Counted from the first letter of the stretch, positions 1 to 8,699 are shown. The stretch: DNA of 64,000 nucleotides from Parcubacteria group bacterium Gr01-1014_13 (GCA_007376295.1 VMGB01000002.1:62001-126000); one strand, 5' to 3'. A program made the numbers and translations. Notes: a model not told the origin generated them from the letters alone.

Positions 1-2
1 AC

Positions 3-2864
3 GATTTAGATCAAGACGGTAAGATGGATATGGTGGTTTCGGCAGAAGAAGGCGGAAAAATTATGTGGTACAAACAGGTGTCCTCAACTTCATGGACAGA
101 GTTTACGATTACCAGCGGATGGGGAGGAGGGCCAGAAGATGTGGATGCAGGAGATTTAGATAATGATTCTGATACAGATCTAGCTTTTGTTACTGATTTA
201 GAAGGGGATGTTGTCATCGCAATAAATACTACGACAGCAACTACCACTCCATGGACTACAAGAGTGCTGTTAGCTGGAGCAACAAGTGTAAATAGGCCAA
301 TAAATACCAAACTCACAGATGTAAATGGCGATGGCTACAAAGATATTATTTATGCGGACAAAGGATCCACCTCAAGCAAGTATGTATGGCTTGAGAATCC
401 CGACGGTGATACTTTGTCAGGGACGTGGCTTCCCCATATCATGACTACAAGTACTAATGCAAACGGAGCTTTTGAAGTAACGTTGGTTGACTGGGATTCA
501 GATGGAGATACTGATGTATTAGGATCAGGAAGAGACTCTAATGATATATTTTGGCTTGAACACCCTGCAGATCCGGCAGCGATATGGACACTTAATCGTA
601 TCGCTACAGATATAGTTACTGATCCCACAGAAGTAGAAACAGCCGATATTGATAGAGATGGAGATAATGATGTAGTAGTCACTGCATTTACAGGCCAACA
701 AGTTGTTTGGTTTAGAAATGAAGGAAATAATAACTTTACAGATTTTTTAGTATCCAATACTACTAGCACTGTTCAAGGACTTGGCCTCTATGATGTCGAT
801 GGTGACGGCCAGACAGAAATTGTCGTTGCAGACTACATAAGCACCGACAACACTTCAAGTATCCATATTTTTGAACCCAATAACGGGGTAACAGAAACTT
901 GGACGCCTTTCGCCTTGATAAACAATATAACCTCAGGTGATGAGATATTTTTTCATGATGTAGACAGCGATGGTACGGTAGAACTTTTTACGACTAGCAA
1001 TGACCGATCTTTTACTGCTGCAGGCGGGAGAACGTTTTGGCTGGATCTTACTATTGGAGCCTCTTCAATCGGTACAGTCAGTACCAGTAAATGGGCTGTG
1101 GGGCCAGCATATCCTAGTATTTCAGGCGGAGTTGCTTCCCTCGATGAGAACAAGCATATTAGGACTGTATCAAAACTTGGACAGTCAGAAAAACTGATTG
1201 TCGAGACAAGGGTGAGAAATTCTTCAGGAGATCCACAGCTCTCAAATACATTTTCCGATCATGCGCGAAGTTTAGATTTTAACGGAGGGGATTATGTAAA
1301 GATACCCGATCATGCCGACTTTGATTTAACTAATGGCACGCTAGAGTTTTGGTTTAAGCCTGATGGTGGCTGGGATGGCACAGATTCTAACAGCCAGTTT
1401 GTTTTTAGCAAGAATGCTTCTGTAGCTGCAGCAGGAGATCTTCAGTTAACTTTAGCCGGATCAGGTACGCCATCTGAGGCAGGCAAGTTAAAGTTTTCCA
1501 TACATGGTGGTGGATCATTTCGAAATATTTTTTCCGGTTCTACGTCCTGGAATGATCAGTGGTATCATGTCGCTGCTACTTGGGGCAGTGCAGGCATAAA
1601 GATGTATGTTGATGGCGCATTACAAACTAGCACGCATGCCAACACCAGTTCATCCATGAATAATGCGCAAGACTTTTATATAGGTACACGGGCAACAGCT
1701 CCCACAAATGCAAATACGTCGTTTGATGGAAAACTTGATGATGTCCGGATATGGAATACAGCCAGAACTATAACAGAAATTCAAAATAATAAGGACCAGG
1801 AGTTAAATGGAGATGAAAGTGGATTGTATTTTTATTGGAAATTTAATGATGTTGGAACCCAGAATACGCTTGATTCAACCGATAGAGGTCATACCGGAGA
1901 TTTAGGTGTGGGTGGACTTGTAGATTCTGGCGATCCGGCGTGGCCAACCGATTATTGGAATTCAAGTATTTTTATAAAAGAAAACAATAGCGCGTTTGGC
2001 TATCCAAGTTCATCGCTTGAAGTGTGGAGTGCTGTCGACGAAATTGGCAGAATGGTTTGGTTTACAAGTTCTTCGCAAAGTAACGATGCCAGCACGCGAG
2101 CGGGCTGGGAAACATATCGTTGGTTTTGGGAATCTGATAAATTAAGAGGGTATAGGGTAGATAGCACAACTCAAAGTTTCTCTCAGGATTTTACAGCCCT
2201 TTATGGAAGTTATTTGGATGGATATTTTAACTATGGCGGAACACAGCCAACTGCAGCGGGCGGATTTTATTTAGAATTTTTTACGGATTCTCCTACCCAA
2301 AGCACAGAAATTGATTATGTAAAAGTGCGTAAATATACTGCAACCGAGCCATCCACTTCGGTTGGAAGTGAAGAGGATAATGCTCCTGCATCTGGCACAA
2401 CTCCGACAAGTTACGTAATTCTTTCTCCTTTTTCTCCCTCTAAATTAATTGAAATGTCCAACCAATTGTTTAATACATTAGTTAATCAGCCAAACTCTGT
2501 GCAGCCAAAATTAGAACCGGTTATACCAGTTATACCAACACCAACACAAGAAGATCAGGAGGTGCCCGTTCCAACGCCAACAAAACAGATAAGCATTCCT
2601 ATAGAATCTCCTAGCGGAAACTCGGGTAGCGTCAAAGTGATCGAGAATACCAGAACACCTGTCGAAGTAGTTACAGCAACTTTGTTTTTAACTCCGGAGG
2701 CAGCAACCACAAGCAAAAAAGAAGAAGTTATAAATGTTAAGGATGTTGAAACCAAACAAAAAGCTTCAGCTTTTCGTAGTGCATACAAATCAATTGCTAA
2801 TGCTGTAGGTTCGATATTTACTGCCATTTCTAATCTTTTTGCAAAGATGAAATGGAAATTATAG
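3..2864 (+). CDS. Large surface/secreted protein, FG-GAP (VCBS-like) repeats plus LamG-like domain, 5'-partial
   Basis: The reading frame is open from base 3, so the true start lies upstream. Counting from the first in-window Met (base 24), about six FG-GAP/VCBS-type calcium-binding motifs appear in residues 40-330 (for example DVNGDGYKD, DIDRDGDND, DVDGDGQTE), the usual sign of an extracellular beta-propeller. Residues about 415-605 look like a concanavalin A/LamG fold (SLDFNGGDYVKIPDH, WYHVAATW, VDGALQ, DDVRIWNTAR). A third beta-rich module spans about 635-775. A Pro/Thr/Val-rich linker follows, and the last 30 residues form a cationic amphipathic segment ending in KMKWKL. Family knowledge suggests a surface adhesin or glycan-binding protein; the ligand is unknown. 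The missing N-terminus would carry any signal peptide. Confidence 0.85.
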   Translation, partial: DLDQDGKMDMVVSAEEGGKIMWYKQVSSTSWTEFTITSGWGGGPEDVDAGDLDNDSDTDLAFVTDLEGDVVIAINTTTATTTPWTTRVLLAGATSVNRPINTKLTDVNGDGYKDIIYADKGSTSSKYVWLENPDGDTLSGTWLPHIMTTSTNANGAFEVTLVDWDSDGDTDVLGSGRDSNDIFWLEHPADPAAIWTLNRIATDIVTDPTEVETADIDRDGDNDVVVTAFTGQQVVWFRNEGNNNFTDFLVSNTTSTVQGLGLYDVDGDGQTEIVVADYISTDNTSSIHIFEPNNGVTETWTPFALINNITSGDEIFFHDVDSDGTVELFTTSNDRSFTAAGGRTFWLDLTIGASSIGTVSTSKWAVGPAYPSISGGVASLDENKHIRTVSKLGQSEKLIVETRVRNSSGDPQLSNTFSDHARSLDFNGGDYVKIPDHADFDLTNGTLEFWFKPDGGWDGTDSNSQFVFSKNASVAAAGDLQLTLAGSGTPSEAGKLKFSIHGGGSFRNIFSGSTSWNDQWYHVAATWGSAGIKMYVDGALQTSTHANTSSSMNNAQDFYIGTRATAPTNANTSFDGKLDDVRIWNTARTITEIQNNKDQELNGDESGLYFYWKFNDVGTQNTLDSTDRGHTGDLGVGGLVDSGDPAWPTDYWNSSIFIKENNSAFGYPSSSLEVWSAVDEIGRMVWFTSSSQSNDASTRAGWETYRWFWESDKLRGYRVDSTTQSFSQDFTALYGSYLDGYFNYGGTQPTAAGGFYLEFFTDSPTQSTEIDYVKVRKYTATEPSTSVGSEEDNAPASGTTPTSYVILSPFSPSKLIEMSNQLFNTLVNQPNSVQPKLEPVIPVIPTPTQEDQEVPVPTPTKQISIPIESPSGNSGSVKVIENTRTPVEVVTATLFLTPEAATTSKKEEVINVKDVETKQKASAFRSAYKSIANAVGSIFTAISNLFAKMKWKL

Positions 2865-2913
2865 ATGGGTCTTTAATGGACAAGCGAAGAATATTTTGTT
2901 ACAGTAATGTCCT

Positions 2914-3459
2914 ATGAAAAAAGAACGCCTCGGCCCCGTAAAACAAGTTTTTAAAGGAACTATCTTTAATATTTTGCAAAGAGACGTCTTTTTTCCCAAT
3001 GGAAAAAAGAAACTTTTTGAATTTTGCGTGCGTCCAGATTCTGTTACAATTTTGCCATTTGATAGCCAGGGAAGACTACTTTTAATAAAAGAATACAGGC
3101 ACGGTTTTCGCAAGAATGTTTGGTTTTTGCCAGCCGGAAGAATTGATAAAGGCGAGTCGCCGCTAGAGGCAGCTAAAAGAGAACTGCGTGAAGAAACCGG
3201 GTTAGGCGCAAAAATTTTTAAAAAAATTTATCAAAAATCTCCAAGCAATACTTTGATTTGGGATATCCATATCTATGCTGCCAAGAATTTGTTTCCGGCG
3301 CCGTTAAAGGGCGACGAGGATTATCCGATAAAAGTAGTGCCGACTCCTTTTGCCAAAGCGCTAAAAATGGCATTGGACGGTACGATAAAGAACGAATTTA
3401 TCGCTTTTCATATTATTAAGTTTGATTACATGCTTAAGCATGGGCAGTTTAAGTGGTAA
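2914..3459 (+). CDS. Nudix hydrolase (ADP-ribose pyrophosphatase-like)
   Basis: This 181-residue protein carries a complete Nudix box at about residues 76-98: G-x5-E-x7-REL-REETG, with the metal-binding glutamates of the REETG core intact. The preceding segment (VTILPFDSQGRLLLIKEYR) matches the ADP-ribose/NDP-sugar pyrophosphatase subgroup, which hydrolyses nucleoside diphosphate derivatives in the cytosol. The N-terminal 40 residues form the beta-sheet cap typical of that subgroup. The gene begins 49 bp after the surface-protein gene and is followed after 3 bp by the O-antigen-ligase-like gene, so co-transcription is likely. The exact substrate cannot be read from sequence. Confidence 0.85.
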   Translation: MKKERLGPVKQVFKGTIFNILQRDVFFPNGKKKLFEFCVRPDSVTILPFDSQGRLLLIKEYRHGFRKNVWFLPAGRIDKGESPLEAAKRELREETGLGAKIFKKIYQKSPSNTLIWDIHIYAAKNLFPAPLKGDEDYPIKVVPTPFAKALKMALDGTIKNEFIAFHIIKFDYMLKHGQFKW

Positions 3460-3462
3460 TTT

Positions 3463-4737
3463 ATGGTTGTTGCTTTAGTGGCAATTTATTTTTTACTTTT
3501 TTTCTTACTGGCTTGGAAAAATTTTCGTTTGGCGTTTGTTTTTTTTATAATTCTTCTTCCTACTTATCTTATACGATTTCAAGTTGGGCCGTTACCATCT
3601 ACGGTTTTAGAGTTATCTTTTGGCGCTTTATTTTTAGTCTGGCTCATTAAATACAGTCGGTATGATTATAAAAATATTTGGGCGGTAAGCCAAAAACATA
3701 AGCTGTTATTTATTGCCTTTGATATATTTTTTCTTTCTTCCATAGTCAGTATCTTTGTTAGCGACATGTGGTGGTTTTCGTTGGGTGAATGGCGTGCTTA
3801 CTTTTTAGAGCCAATGATCCTGTTTTTGATTTTGGTGGGACGAAAAAACGCTGTAAAAATATCGGACTTGGTTTGGGGTTTGGCGCTTTCGACAGTTAGT
3901 ATTAGCTCTTACTCGGTAGTACAAAAATTTACCGGTTGGGGTATAGCTACTCCTGAATGGACCGATGAAGCAACTCGCAGAGTGACGGCTTTTTTTAGTT
4001 CTCCCAACGCCGTGGCCTTATATCTGGCACCGATATTTATTCTGGTAATTTTTTTAATTATAAATAAAAAGGAAAAGCCTAAGAATTTAGAGTTTTGGGG
4101 TGCGGTTGTAATAGGGGTATTATCACTTCTAACAATAGTTTTCACCAAGTCTCAAGGCGCCTGGGTAGGGTTGGCAGCCGCAGTGTTAGCCTTTTTATTT
4201 TTTGTTGGCTACAAGAAAATAGCTATAGCTATGGCAGTTTTGGGTGTAATTTTTGCTTTGGTTGTACCCCCGATGCGGCAAGCTGTTTTATTCCAAGACC
4301 AGGCCAACCAAAACCGTTTGCGGCTTTGGGGTTATTCTTGGACATTTCTTGGTCATTCACCCAAGAATTTTGTTTTAGGTACAGGCGTGCGGCAGTTTTT
4401 TAGAAAAGTGCAAAAGCCATACTATGACAAAATAGTTATGGAGAGGTTAATTTATCCTCACAATATTTTTATTAATTTTTGGACAGAGACAGGTCTTTTG
4501 GGGATGCTGGCAATAACTACAATATTGGGGTATACTTTTTATCTGGCCAACAAAATAAGAAAGACTAATAAATTAATGGGTGCCGCGCTTTTAGGCGTGC
4601 TGACAGTATTGGTGGTACACGGTTTGGTAGATGTGCCATATTTCAAAAACGACCTATCATTTTTATTTTGGATAATTATCGCGTTTCCATTTTTTTATCA
4701 TGAAAATTTTTATCAAAGCCAAACCAATGTCGCATGA
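3463..4737 (+). CDS. O-antigen ligase/polymerase-like membrane protein (Wzy_C family)
   Basis: The 424-residue protein is almost entirely hydrophobic, with around ten to twelve membrane segments. Near residue 325 the motif PHNIFINFWTETGLLG matches the Wzy_C signature (PHN-x-F-x2-W-x-E-x-G), and the preceding loop (about 275-320) is the expected large extracytoplasmic loop with charged residues. Family members polymerise or ligate surface polysaccharide on the outer face of the cytoplasmic membrane; in a CPR organism the acceptor would more likely be a glycoprotein or S-layer than LPS, which is inference. It starts 3 bp after the Nudix gene and overlaps the next gene by 38 bp. Confidence 0.75.
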   Translation: MVVALVAIYFLLFFLLAWKNFRLAFVFFIILLPTYLIRFQVGPLPSTVLELSFGALFLVWLIKYSRYDYKNIWAVSQKHKLLFIAFDIFFLSSIVSIFVSDMWWFSLGEWRAYFLEPMILFLILVGRKNAVKISDLVWGLALSTVSISSYSVVQKFTGWGIATPEWTDEATRRVTAFFSSPNAVALYLAPIFILVIFLIINKKEKPKNLEFWGAVVIGVLSLLTIVFTKSQGAWVGLAAAVLAFLFFVGYKKIAIAMAVLGVIFALVVPPMRQAVLFQDQANQNRLRLWGYSWTFLGHSPKNFVLGTGVRQFFRKVQKPYYDKIVMERLIYPHNIFINFWTETGLLGMLAITTILGYTFYLANKIRKTNKLMGAALLGVLTVLVVHGLVDVPYFKNDLSFLFWIIIAFPFFYHENFYQSQTNVA

Positions 4738-4918
4738 GGAAAAAGTTGAGAAAATCGAAGGGTCTCATTTTTTGGTTTGTGTACCCGAACCTCCACAGAA
4801 TGGGCTGGCAAACAAAGGGATTGTGAGAGCTTTGGCAAAATATTTTCAAGTAGCGCCGTCTAGAGTGGTAATAAAAAAGGGATTTACGTCAAAACAAAAA
4901 ACAGTTGAAATTATTTAA
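4700..4918 (+). CDS. DUF167 (YggU-like) family protein
   Basis: This 72-residue protein matches DUF167: an N-terminal beta strand (MKIFIKAKP), a central PPQNGLANKGIVRALAKYF segment (the conserved P-x2-G-x-AN-x2-I/V pattern) and a C-terminal VVIKKGFTSKQKTVEI strand. The family folds as a small alpha/beta domain of unknown biochemical role. The start codon lies 38 bp inside the end of the preceding membrane-protein gene, so translation is probably coupled. The malic enzyme gene begins 14 bp downstream. Confidence 0.8.
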   Translation: MKIFIKAKPMSHEEKVEKIEGSHFLVCVPEPPQNGLANKGIVRALAKYFQVAPSRVVIKKGFTSKQKTVEII

Positions 4919-4932
4919 AATACTAAGTACTT

Positions 4933-6072
4933 ATGGACAAGGTATATTCAGATTCGTTGAAACTGCATAAAAAATTTCATGGTAAATTGGAAATAAAAAG
5001 TAAGGTGCCAATTCGGAATAAAAAATATTTATCGCTTGCTTATACTCCCGGTGTGGCCGAGGTTTGCCGAATAATTGCGAAAGATAAAAATTTAACTCGT
5101 GAATATACTTTAAAAAGAAATACGGTAGCGGTGGTGACGGATGGTTCGGCCATTTTAGGTCTGGGAAATCTGGGGCCAGAGGCAGCTATCCCGGTAATGG
5201 AAGGGAAAGCGATATTATTCAAAGAATTTGCCAATATAGACGCTTTTCCCATTTGTTTAGACACTCAAGATACGGAAGAAATAATTAAAACAATAAAACA
5301 TTTGGCGCCGGTTTTTGGCGGTATAAATTTGGAAGATATTTCCGCGCCCCGTTGTTTTGAGATAGAAGCCAGATTAAAAAAAGAATTATCTATTCCGGTG
5401 ATGCACGACGACCAGCATGGCACGGCGACGGTGGTTTTGGCAGCTATGATTAATGCTTTGAAGTTAAAGAAAATTGATAAGTCGGCAGCAAAAGTAGTAA
5501 TAAGCGGAGCGGGCGCCGCTGGTACAGCTGTGGCCAAGATGTTGGTTAAATACGGATTTAAAAATGTTTCTGTTTGTGATAGTAAAGGTTTGCTCTATGA
5601 AAAAAGAGGTGATTTAAGTGGTTCTAAATTAGCTTTGGCCGTACTGACGGATCCACAAGTATCAGCAGATACCAGCCTAAAAGGAGTATTAAAAAAAGCC
5701 GATATATTTGTTGGTATAAGCGGGCCAAATATTATTGGCCGTGCCGAAGTAAAAAGTATGAATGCCAAGCCGGTTATCTTGGCCTTAGCCAATCCAGTGC
5801 CGGAAATTATGCCAAAAGAAGCTAAGGCAGGTGGCGCCTTTATAGTTGCCAGCGGCCGATCGGATTTTCCAAATCAAATAAATAATGTTTTGGCATTCCC
5901 TGGAATATTCAGAGGGTTATTGGATAATCAGGTAACGCAAATTACCGACGAGATGTTGATCAAGGCCGCAGAAAGTTTGGCCGGGTATGTTAAAAAATTA
6001 AGTCCGGATAGTATTTTACCTAATCCCTTGGATAAGGGTATCGTAAAGGTGATTGCTAGAGCGATAAAATAA
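4933..6072 (+). CDS. Malic enzyme (malate dehydrogenase, oxaloacetate-decarboxylating)
   Basis: This 379-residue protein is the compact prokaryotic malic enzyme, converting malate to pyruvate and CO2 with reduction of NAD(P). It shows the N-terminal SLAYTPGVAEVCR motif (about 35-47), the catalytic and metal-binding region TDGSAILGLGNLGP (about 71-84), INLEDISAPRCFEIE with the metal-binding Glu/Asp (about 133-147), MHDDQHGTA (about 157-165), and a Rossmann motif GAGAAGTA near 194 for the nicotinamide cofactor. No C-terminal phosphotransacetylase domain is present. A strong hairpin terminator follows at once, and its sequence runs into the end of the convergent VKOR gene. Confidence 0.93.
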   Translation: MDKVYSDSLKLHKKFHGKLEIKSKVPIRNKKYLSLAYTPGVAEVCRIIAKDKNLTREYTLKRNTVAVVTDGSAILGLGNLGPEAAIPVMEGKAILFKEFANIDAFPICLDTQDTEEIIKTIKHLAPVFGGINLEDISAPRCFEIEARLKKELSIPVMHDDQHGTATVVLAAMINALKLKKIDKSAAKVVISGAGAAGTAVAKMLVKYGFKNVSVCDSKGLLYEKRGDLSGSKLALAVLTDPQVSADTSLKGVLKKADIFVGISGPNIIGRAEVKSMNAKPVILALANPVPEIMPKEAKAGGAFIVASGRSDFPNQINNVLAFPGIFRGLLDNQVTQITDEMLIKAAESLAGYVKKLSPDSILPNPLDKGIVKVIARAIK

Positions 6073-6074
6073 AT

Positions 6075-6563
6075 TTATAAGGAAGAACTCTGTTTGTTGC
6101 GAGCAGAGTTCTTTTGTTTTTGCCAAAATATTAGGCTAAGAACAAAAAGAAGGGTTGAAGTGACGGCAGAGCCCATGCAATACAAACAAATGGCTTTAAT
6201 GACAAAAATTTGTAAATAGACCAGATATGCAGATGCCAAAAATCCGAGCGGAGTAATTTTGGCGAGTAAGTTTAAAGCTTTAATTTTTTTTGTATCAAGA
6301 TAAATTACCCCAAGGATAAGGACAGTGAGATAATAAAGAGAGCCTAAAAGTGAAATTGGGACAGGGCCGATCGTGGAGTAGCGACTGGTAGTAACTTCTT
6401 CACATCCTTTAAGGATAGAGCAGGCGATAGGTGTTCCTAAAAAATGTTGAGTCGTAAGATAAGTCGCGTCGATAAAGCCAATAGCACTTAATATGAGAAA
6501 AGATATTGGAAGCCAATTAGAGAGTGCCACCAGCTTGTTGGATGATGTTTCTGAATTCGGCAT
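6075..6563 (-). CDS. Vitamin K epoxide reductase (VKOR) family disulfide-generating membrane protein
   Basis: This 162-residue protein has four to five predicted membrane helices and the VKOR pattern: an extracytoplasmic cysteine pair (ACSILKGCEE, about 42-51), a conserved Ser/Gly region (GPVPISLLGSLYY) and the redox centre CLYC near residue 131 in the last helices. Bacterial VKORs reoxidise DsbA-like oxidases using quinone. The DsbA-like gene lies directly upstream with a 47-bp overlap, so the two form a disulfide-formation pair. The start is uncertain; a GTG near 6530 would reduce the overlap. The last codons double as the terminator of the convergent malic enzyme gene. Confidence 0.85.
   Translation of the reverse strand: MPNSETSSNKLVALSNWLPISFLILSAIGFIDATYLTTQHFLGTPIACSILKGCEEVTTSRYSTIGPVPISLLGSLYYLTVLILGVIYLDTKKIKALNLLAKITPLGFLASAYLVYLQIFVIKAICLYCMGSAVTSTLLFVLSLIFWQKQKNSARNKQSSSL
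6083..6120 (+). terminator. Rho-independent terminator after malic enzyme gene
   Basis: A 10-bp stem (AAGAACTCTG / CAGAGTTCTT) with an 11-base loop is followed by a T-rich run (TTTGTTTTT). It lies entirely inside the last codons of the convergent VKOR coding sequence. Confidence 0.85.
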
Positions 6564-7257
6564 AATTTTGTGGGTTTTGAATTTTTTTATTGTTTAAGAA
6601 GAAGGTGGGCGTGCCGTCGACTTCACTAGATCCGCTTTCGTAGTCGGCAGAAATTTTTGTTTTAGTTTTTTCGGAATTAAAGTCTGCTTTAAATTTATCT
6701 ATGTCCAGTCCCAGTGTTTGGGCATAGGCATTAAAAGTTTCTACAGCAAAATTAGAGCTCGACCATGTATTCTGGTTATCAAATAGCATGTTATGCATTT
6801 CCCAGAATTTTCCTTGTTGGCCTGCAGCTTCAGCTGCTTGTGCGGCTATTTTGGCATTACCATGCTGTGGCAGAGGGAAATGGCGATAAACAATAGTTAA
6901 ATTTTTGAATTCCTGGCCAAGCTGTTTGACCATCGGGTAGTAAGCGCCACAAGCCGGACATTGGAAATCGCTGTATTCTATCAAAGTAACCTTCGCTTCT
7001 TTTAAGGGCGCGCCCTTTATCCAGTCGCTTTCATCAGACGCTTTTACAGTACCGCCGATAAATTTGGCTGCAGGTCCTTTGGAGGATTGCATTATTATAA
7101 GTCCTATTGTGCCAGCTACAAAAACCACAATAAAAGACCAGAGTAAAATGCGGGTAGTTTTTGTTTTCTTTTCATTGGATTCACGCGCGGCCAATTTTTC
7201 TTGGCGACGAAGTTCGTGGCGTTCTTTTTTGCTTAGGTTTTGATCAGTTGGTTCCAT
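6517..7257 (-). CDS. Membrane-anchored DsbA-like thiol oxidase
   Basis: This 246-residue protein has a charged cytoplasmic N-terminus (Lys/Arg/Glu-rich, residues 1-37), one membrane segment (about 38-57) and an extracytoplasmic thioredoxin fold of the DsbA/BdbD/FrnE type. The redox motif CPAC sits in YSDFQCPACGAYYP near residue 100, and the cis-proline loop is VDGTPTFFLN near 215. Such proteins introduce disulfides into exported proteins. It overlaps the VKOR gene downstream, its probable reoxidation partner. Confidence 0.9.
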   Translation of the reverse strand: MEPTDQNLSKKERHELRRQEKLAARESNEKKTKTTRILLWSFIVVFVAGTIGLIIMQSSKGPAAKFIGGTVKASDESDWIKGAPLKEAKVTLIEYSDFQCPACGAYYPMVKQLGQEFKNLTIVYRHFPLPQHGNAKIAAQAAEAAGQQGKFWEMHNMLFDNQNTWSSSNFAVETFNAYAQTLGLDIDKFKADFNSEKTKTKISADYESGSSEVDGTPTFFLNNKKIQNPQNYAEFRNIIQQAGGTL

Positions 7258-7315
7258 AAATTAAAAGTTAAGCTTTATAAGGGGATTTTAGAACAAGTTT
7301 TATTAAAAGTCAAAG

Positions 7316-7345
7316 ATTAAAAAACAACCCAGTATGAGTTGCTTT
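7316..7345 (-). terminator. Terminator after the 7385-7777 gene
   Basis: On the minus strand a CAACTC/GGGTTG stem is followed by a run of six T. A second hairpin (GGCGAAC/GTTCGCC, 7353-7376) precedes it. Confidence 0.65.
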
Positions 7346-7384
7346 TGTAATAGGCGAACTTTGTAGTGTGTTCGCCGGGCACTT

Positions 7385-7777
7385 TTATCCTGCTTGTTGG
7401 GATGGCTCTTCTTCAAGACTCCATTCATATTTTTCTCCCAATTCTAATAGGGAGATGCTTTTATCAATGGAATTGAATCGGTACCTTTCACTATATCTAT
7501 AGTTGATTATTTTTAGATCAAGACGAAAGGCTTTGACTGACCGAGGGTCTAGTTTTCTATAATTTTGACTCATCTGGGATAGGTTTTTGTTCCACCTTTG
7601 CCAAGCTTGTTTGGCCAGCTTTAACTCTTCTTTGTAAGCCGCCTGCTTTTTAGCATGTTCCGCCGCCAGTTTTTTGTTTTTTCTTCTGGTGCTGATTTCG
7701 TCGATAGTCAAAAGTATTAGTGCCAAAAAAATCAAAATGTGAAGAACGATACCACTATAAAACAGATATGTGTTCAT
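7385..7777 (-). CDS. Hypothetical protein with N-terminal membrane segment and coiled coil
   Basis: This 130-residue protein is not assignable to a family by eye. Residues about 5-24 are a hydrophobic membrane anchor (SGIVLHILIFLALILL); residues about 30-75 are rich in Lys, Glu, Ala and Gln, consistent with a cytoplasmic coiled coil. The start is supported by an AAAGGAG Shine-Dalgarno sequence about eight bases upstream, stronger than those of neighbouring housekeeping genes. It lies between the DsbA-like gene and a tRNA cluster, with a hairpin terminator on each side, so it is probably monocistronic. Confidence 0.65.
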   Translation of the reverse strand: MNTYLFYSGIVLHILIFLALILLTIDEISTRRKNKKLAAEHAKKQAAYKEELKLAKQAWQRWNKNLSQMSQNYRKLDPRSVKAFRLDLKIINYRYSERYRFNSIDKSISLLELGEKYEWSLEEEPSQQAG

Positions 7778-7856
7778 TTCAATCTCCTTTTTGGGCGGTT
7801 TGTTCCGATTTGCAGTATATAATTTTTAGGAAATTTTTTCAAGGAGGATAAACAAA

Positions 7857-7883
7857 AACAACTCATTATTTGAGTTGTTTTTA
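7857..7883. terminator. Bidirectional terminator downstream of the tRNA cluster
   Basis: A perfect 8-bp stem AACAACTC / GAGTTGTT has T runs on both strands. In the minus orientation it ends the tRNA-Ala/Phe/Pro transcript. Confidence 0.75.
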
Positions 7884-7888
7884 ACGTG

Positions 7889-7962
7889 TCGGGCTAGTGG
7901 GACTTGAACCCACAGTCCCCTGGTCCCAAACCAGGTGCTCTAGCCAATTGAGCCATAGCCCG
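7889..7962 (-). tRNA. tRNA-Pro (anticodon TGG)
   Basis: The minus strand folds as a cloverleaf: acceptor CGGGCTA/TAGCCCG, anticodon stem CCTGG/CCAGG enclosing loop TTTGGGA, and a T-arm with GGTTCAAGTCC. The anticodon is TGG. The discriminator is A and no CCA is encoded. It is the last of three tRNAs in a row. Confidence 0.93.
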
Positions 7963-7976
7963 TTTATTTGACTCTG

Positions 7977-8048
7977 TGCCGCGGGTCAGAGTCGAACTGA
8001 CCACGCCAGCCTCTTCAGGGCTGCGCTCTACCGATGAGCTACCGCGGC
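7977..8048 (-). tRNA. tRNA-Phe (anticodon GAA)
   Basis: Minus-strand cloverleaf: acceptor GCCGCGG/CCGCGGC, anticodon stem CAGCC/GGCTG around loop CTGAAGA (anticodon GAA), T-loop GTTCGAC. No encoded CCA. Separated by 14 bp from tRNA-Pro and 4 bp from tRNA-Ala. Confidence 0.93.
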
Positions 8049-8052
8049 ATTG

Positions 8053-8125
8053 TGGACCCTATCGGGCTTGAACCGATCACCCCCGCGTTGCAAACGCGGT
8101 GCTCTACCAAATGAGCTAAGGGCCC
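8053..8125 (-). tRNA. tRNA-Ala (anticodon TGC)
   Basis: Minus-strand cloverleaf: acceptor GGGCCCT/AGGGTCC with a G-U wobble at the third pair (the Ala G3-U70 identity element), anticodon stem CCGCG/CGCGG around TTTGCAA (anticodon TGC), T-arm GGTTCAAGCCC. No encoded CCA. First gene of the tRNA cluster. Confidence 0.95.
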
Positions 8126-8227
8126 TAAAAAGTAGACATAATATATCAGCAATTAACAAAGAAGTCAACCAATGATATAATAATTAAAGCTAAGCCTGTT
8201 TAATTTACGTTTTTAATAAATAATCAT

Positions 8228-8653
8228 ATGGTTGAGTTGACGTTGGTAATCCGTGTGGTAATAGCAATGCTTTTGGGCTGTGTGTTGGGTTGGCAGAGAC
8301 AGCAAAGAGGTAAGTGGGCAGGACTTCGAACTTATGCCTTAGTTAGTGGGGGTTCGGCTCTGTTTACGGTTATTTCGTTAACAGCCTTTGGTGGAGATCC
8401 GGCCAGGATCGCTTCCAATATAGTGACAGGCATTGGTTTCCTTGGCGCTGGAACTATTTTACACAAACAAGACAGAGTGGAAGGCCTTACCACTGCTGCC
8501 GGGCTTTGGATGGTGGCCGCGGTAGGAATGACTGTAGCTTTGGAACTATATATATTAGCTGCAACAGTAAGTTTGTTGTCACTGTTAATATTTAGCATTA
8601 ATGGTAGAAAAATAGGACTGAAAATGAATGATGGCAAGAGCGAAGATGATTAA
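8228..8653 (+). CDS. MgtC/SapB family membrane protein
   Basis: This 141-residue protein matches the conserved membrane domain of MgtC/SapB: an N-terminal helix followed by GCVLGWQRQQRGKWAGLRTYALVS (quoted in pieces: GWQRQ, AGLRTYALVS), then GIGFLGAGTIL and TTAAGLWMVAAVGM. Four hydrophobic segments are visible. It lacks the C-terminal ACT-like cytosolic domain of Salmonella MgtC, so it corresponds to the short SapB form. Family members are linked to magnesium homeostasis and intracellular survival, but the biochemical function is unsettled. It stands alone between the tRNA cluster and a terminator shared with recA. Confidence 0.85.
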   Translation: MVELTLVIRVVIAMLLGCVLGWQRQQRGKWAGLRTYALVSGGSALFTVISLTAFGGDPARIASNIVTGIGFLGAGTILHKQDRVEGLTTAAGLWMVAAVGMTVALELYILAATVSLLSLLIFSINGRKIGLKMNDGKSEDD

Positions 8654-8670
8654 AATATTAATCAAAAAAC

Positions 8671-8695
8671 ACCTCGCGGTTGCGAGGTATTTTTT
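8671..8695. terminator. Terminator between mgtC-like gene and recA
   Basis: Stem ACCTCGC/GCGAGGT with a 4-base loop and six T on the plus strand; an A run on the other side allows it to act in both directions for the convergent genes. Confidence 0.8.
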
Positions 8696-8699
8696 AATT

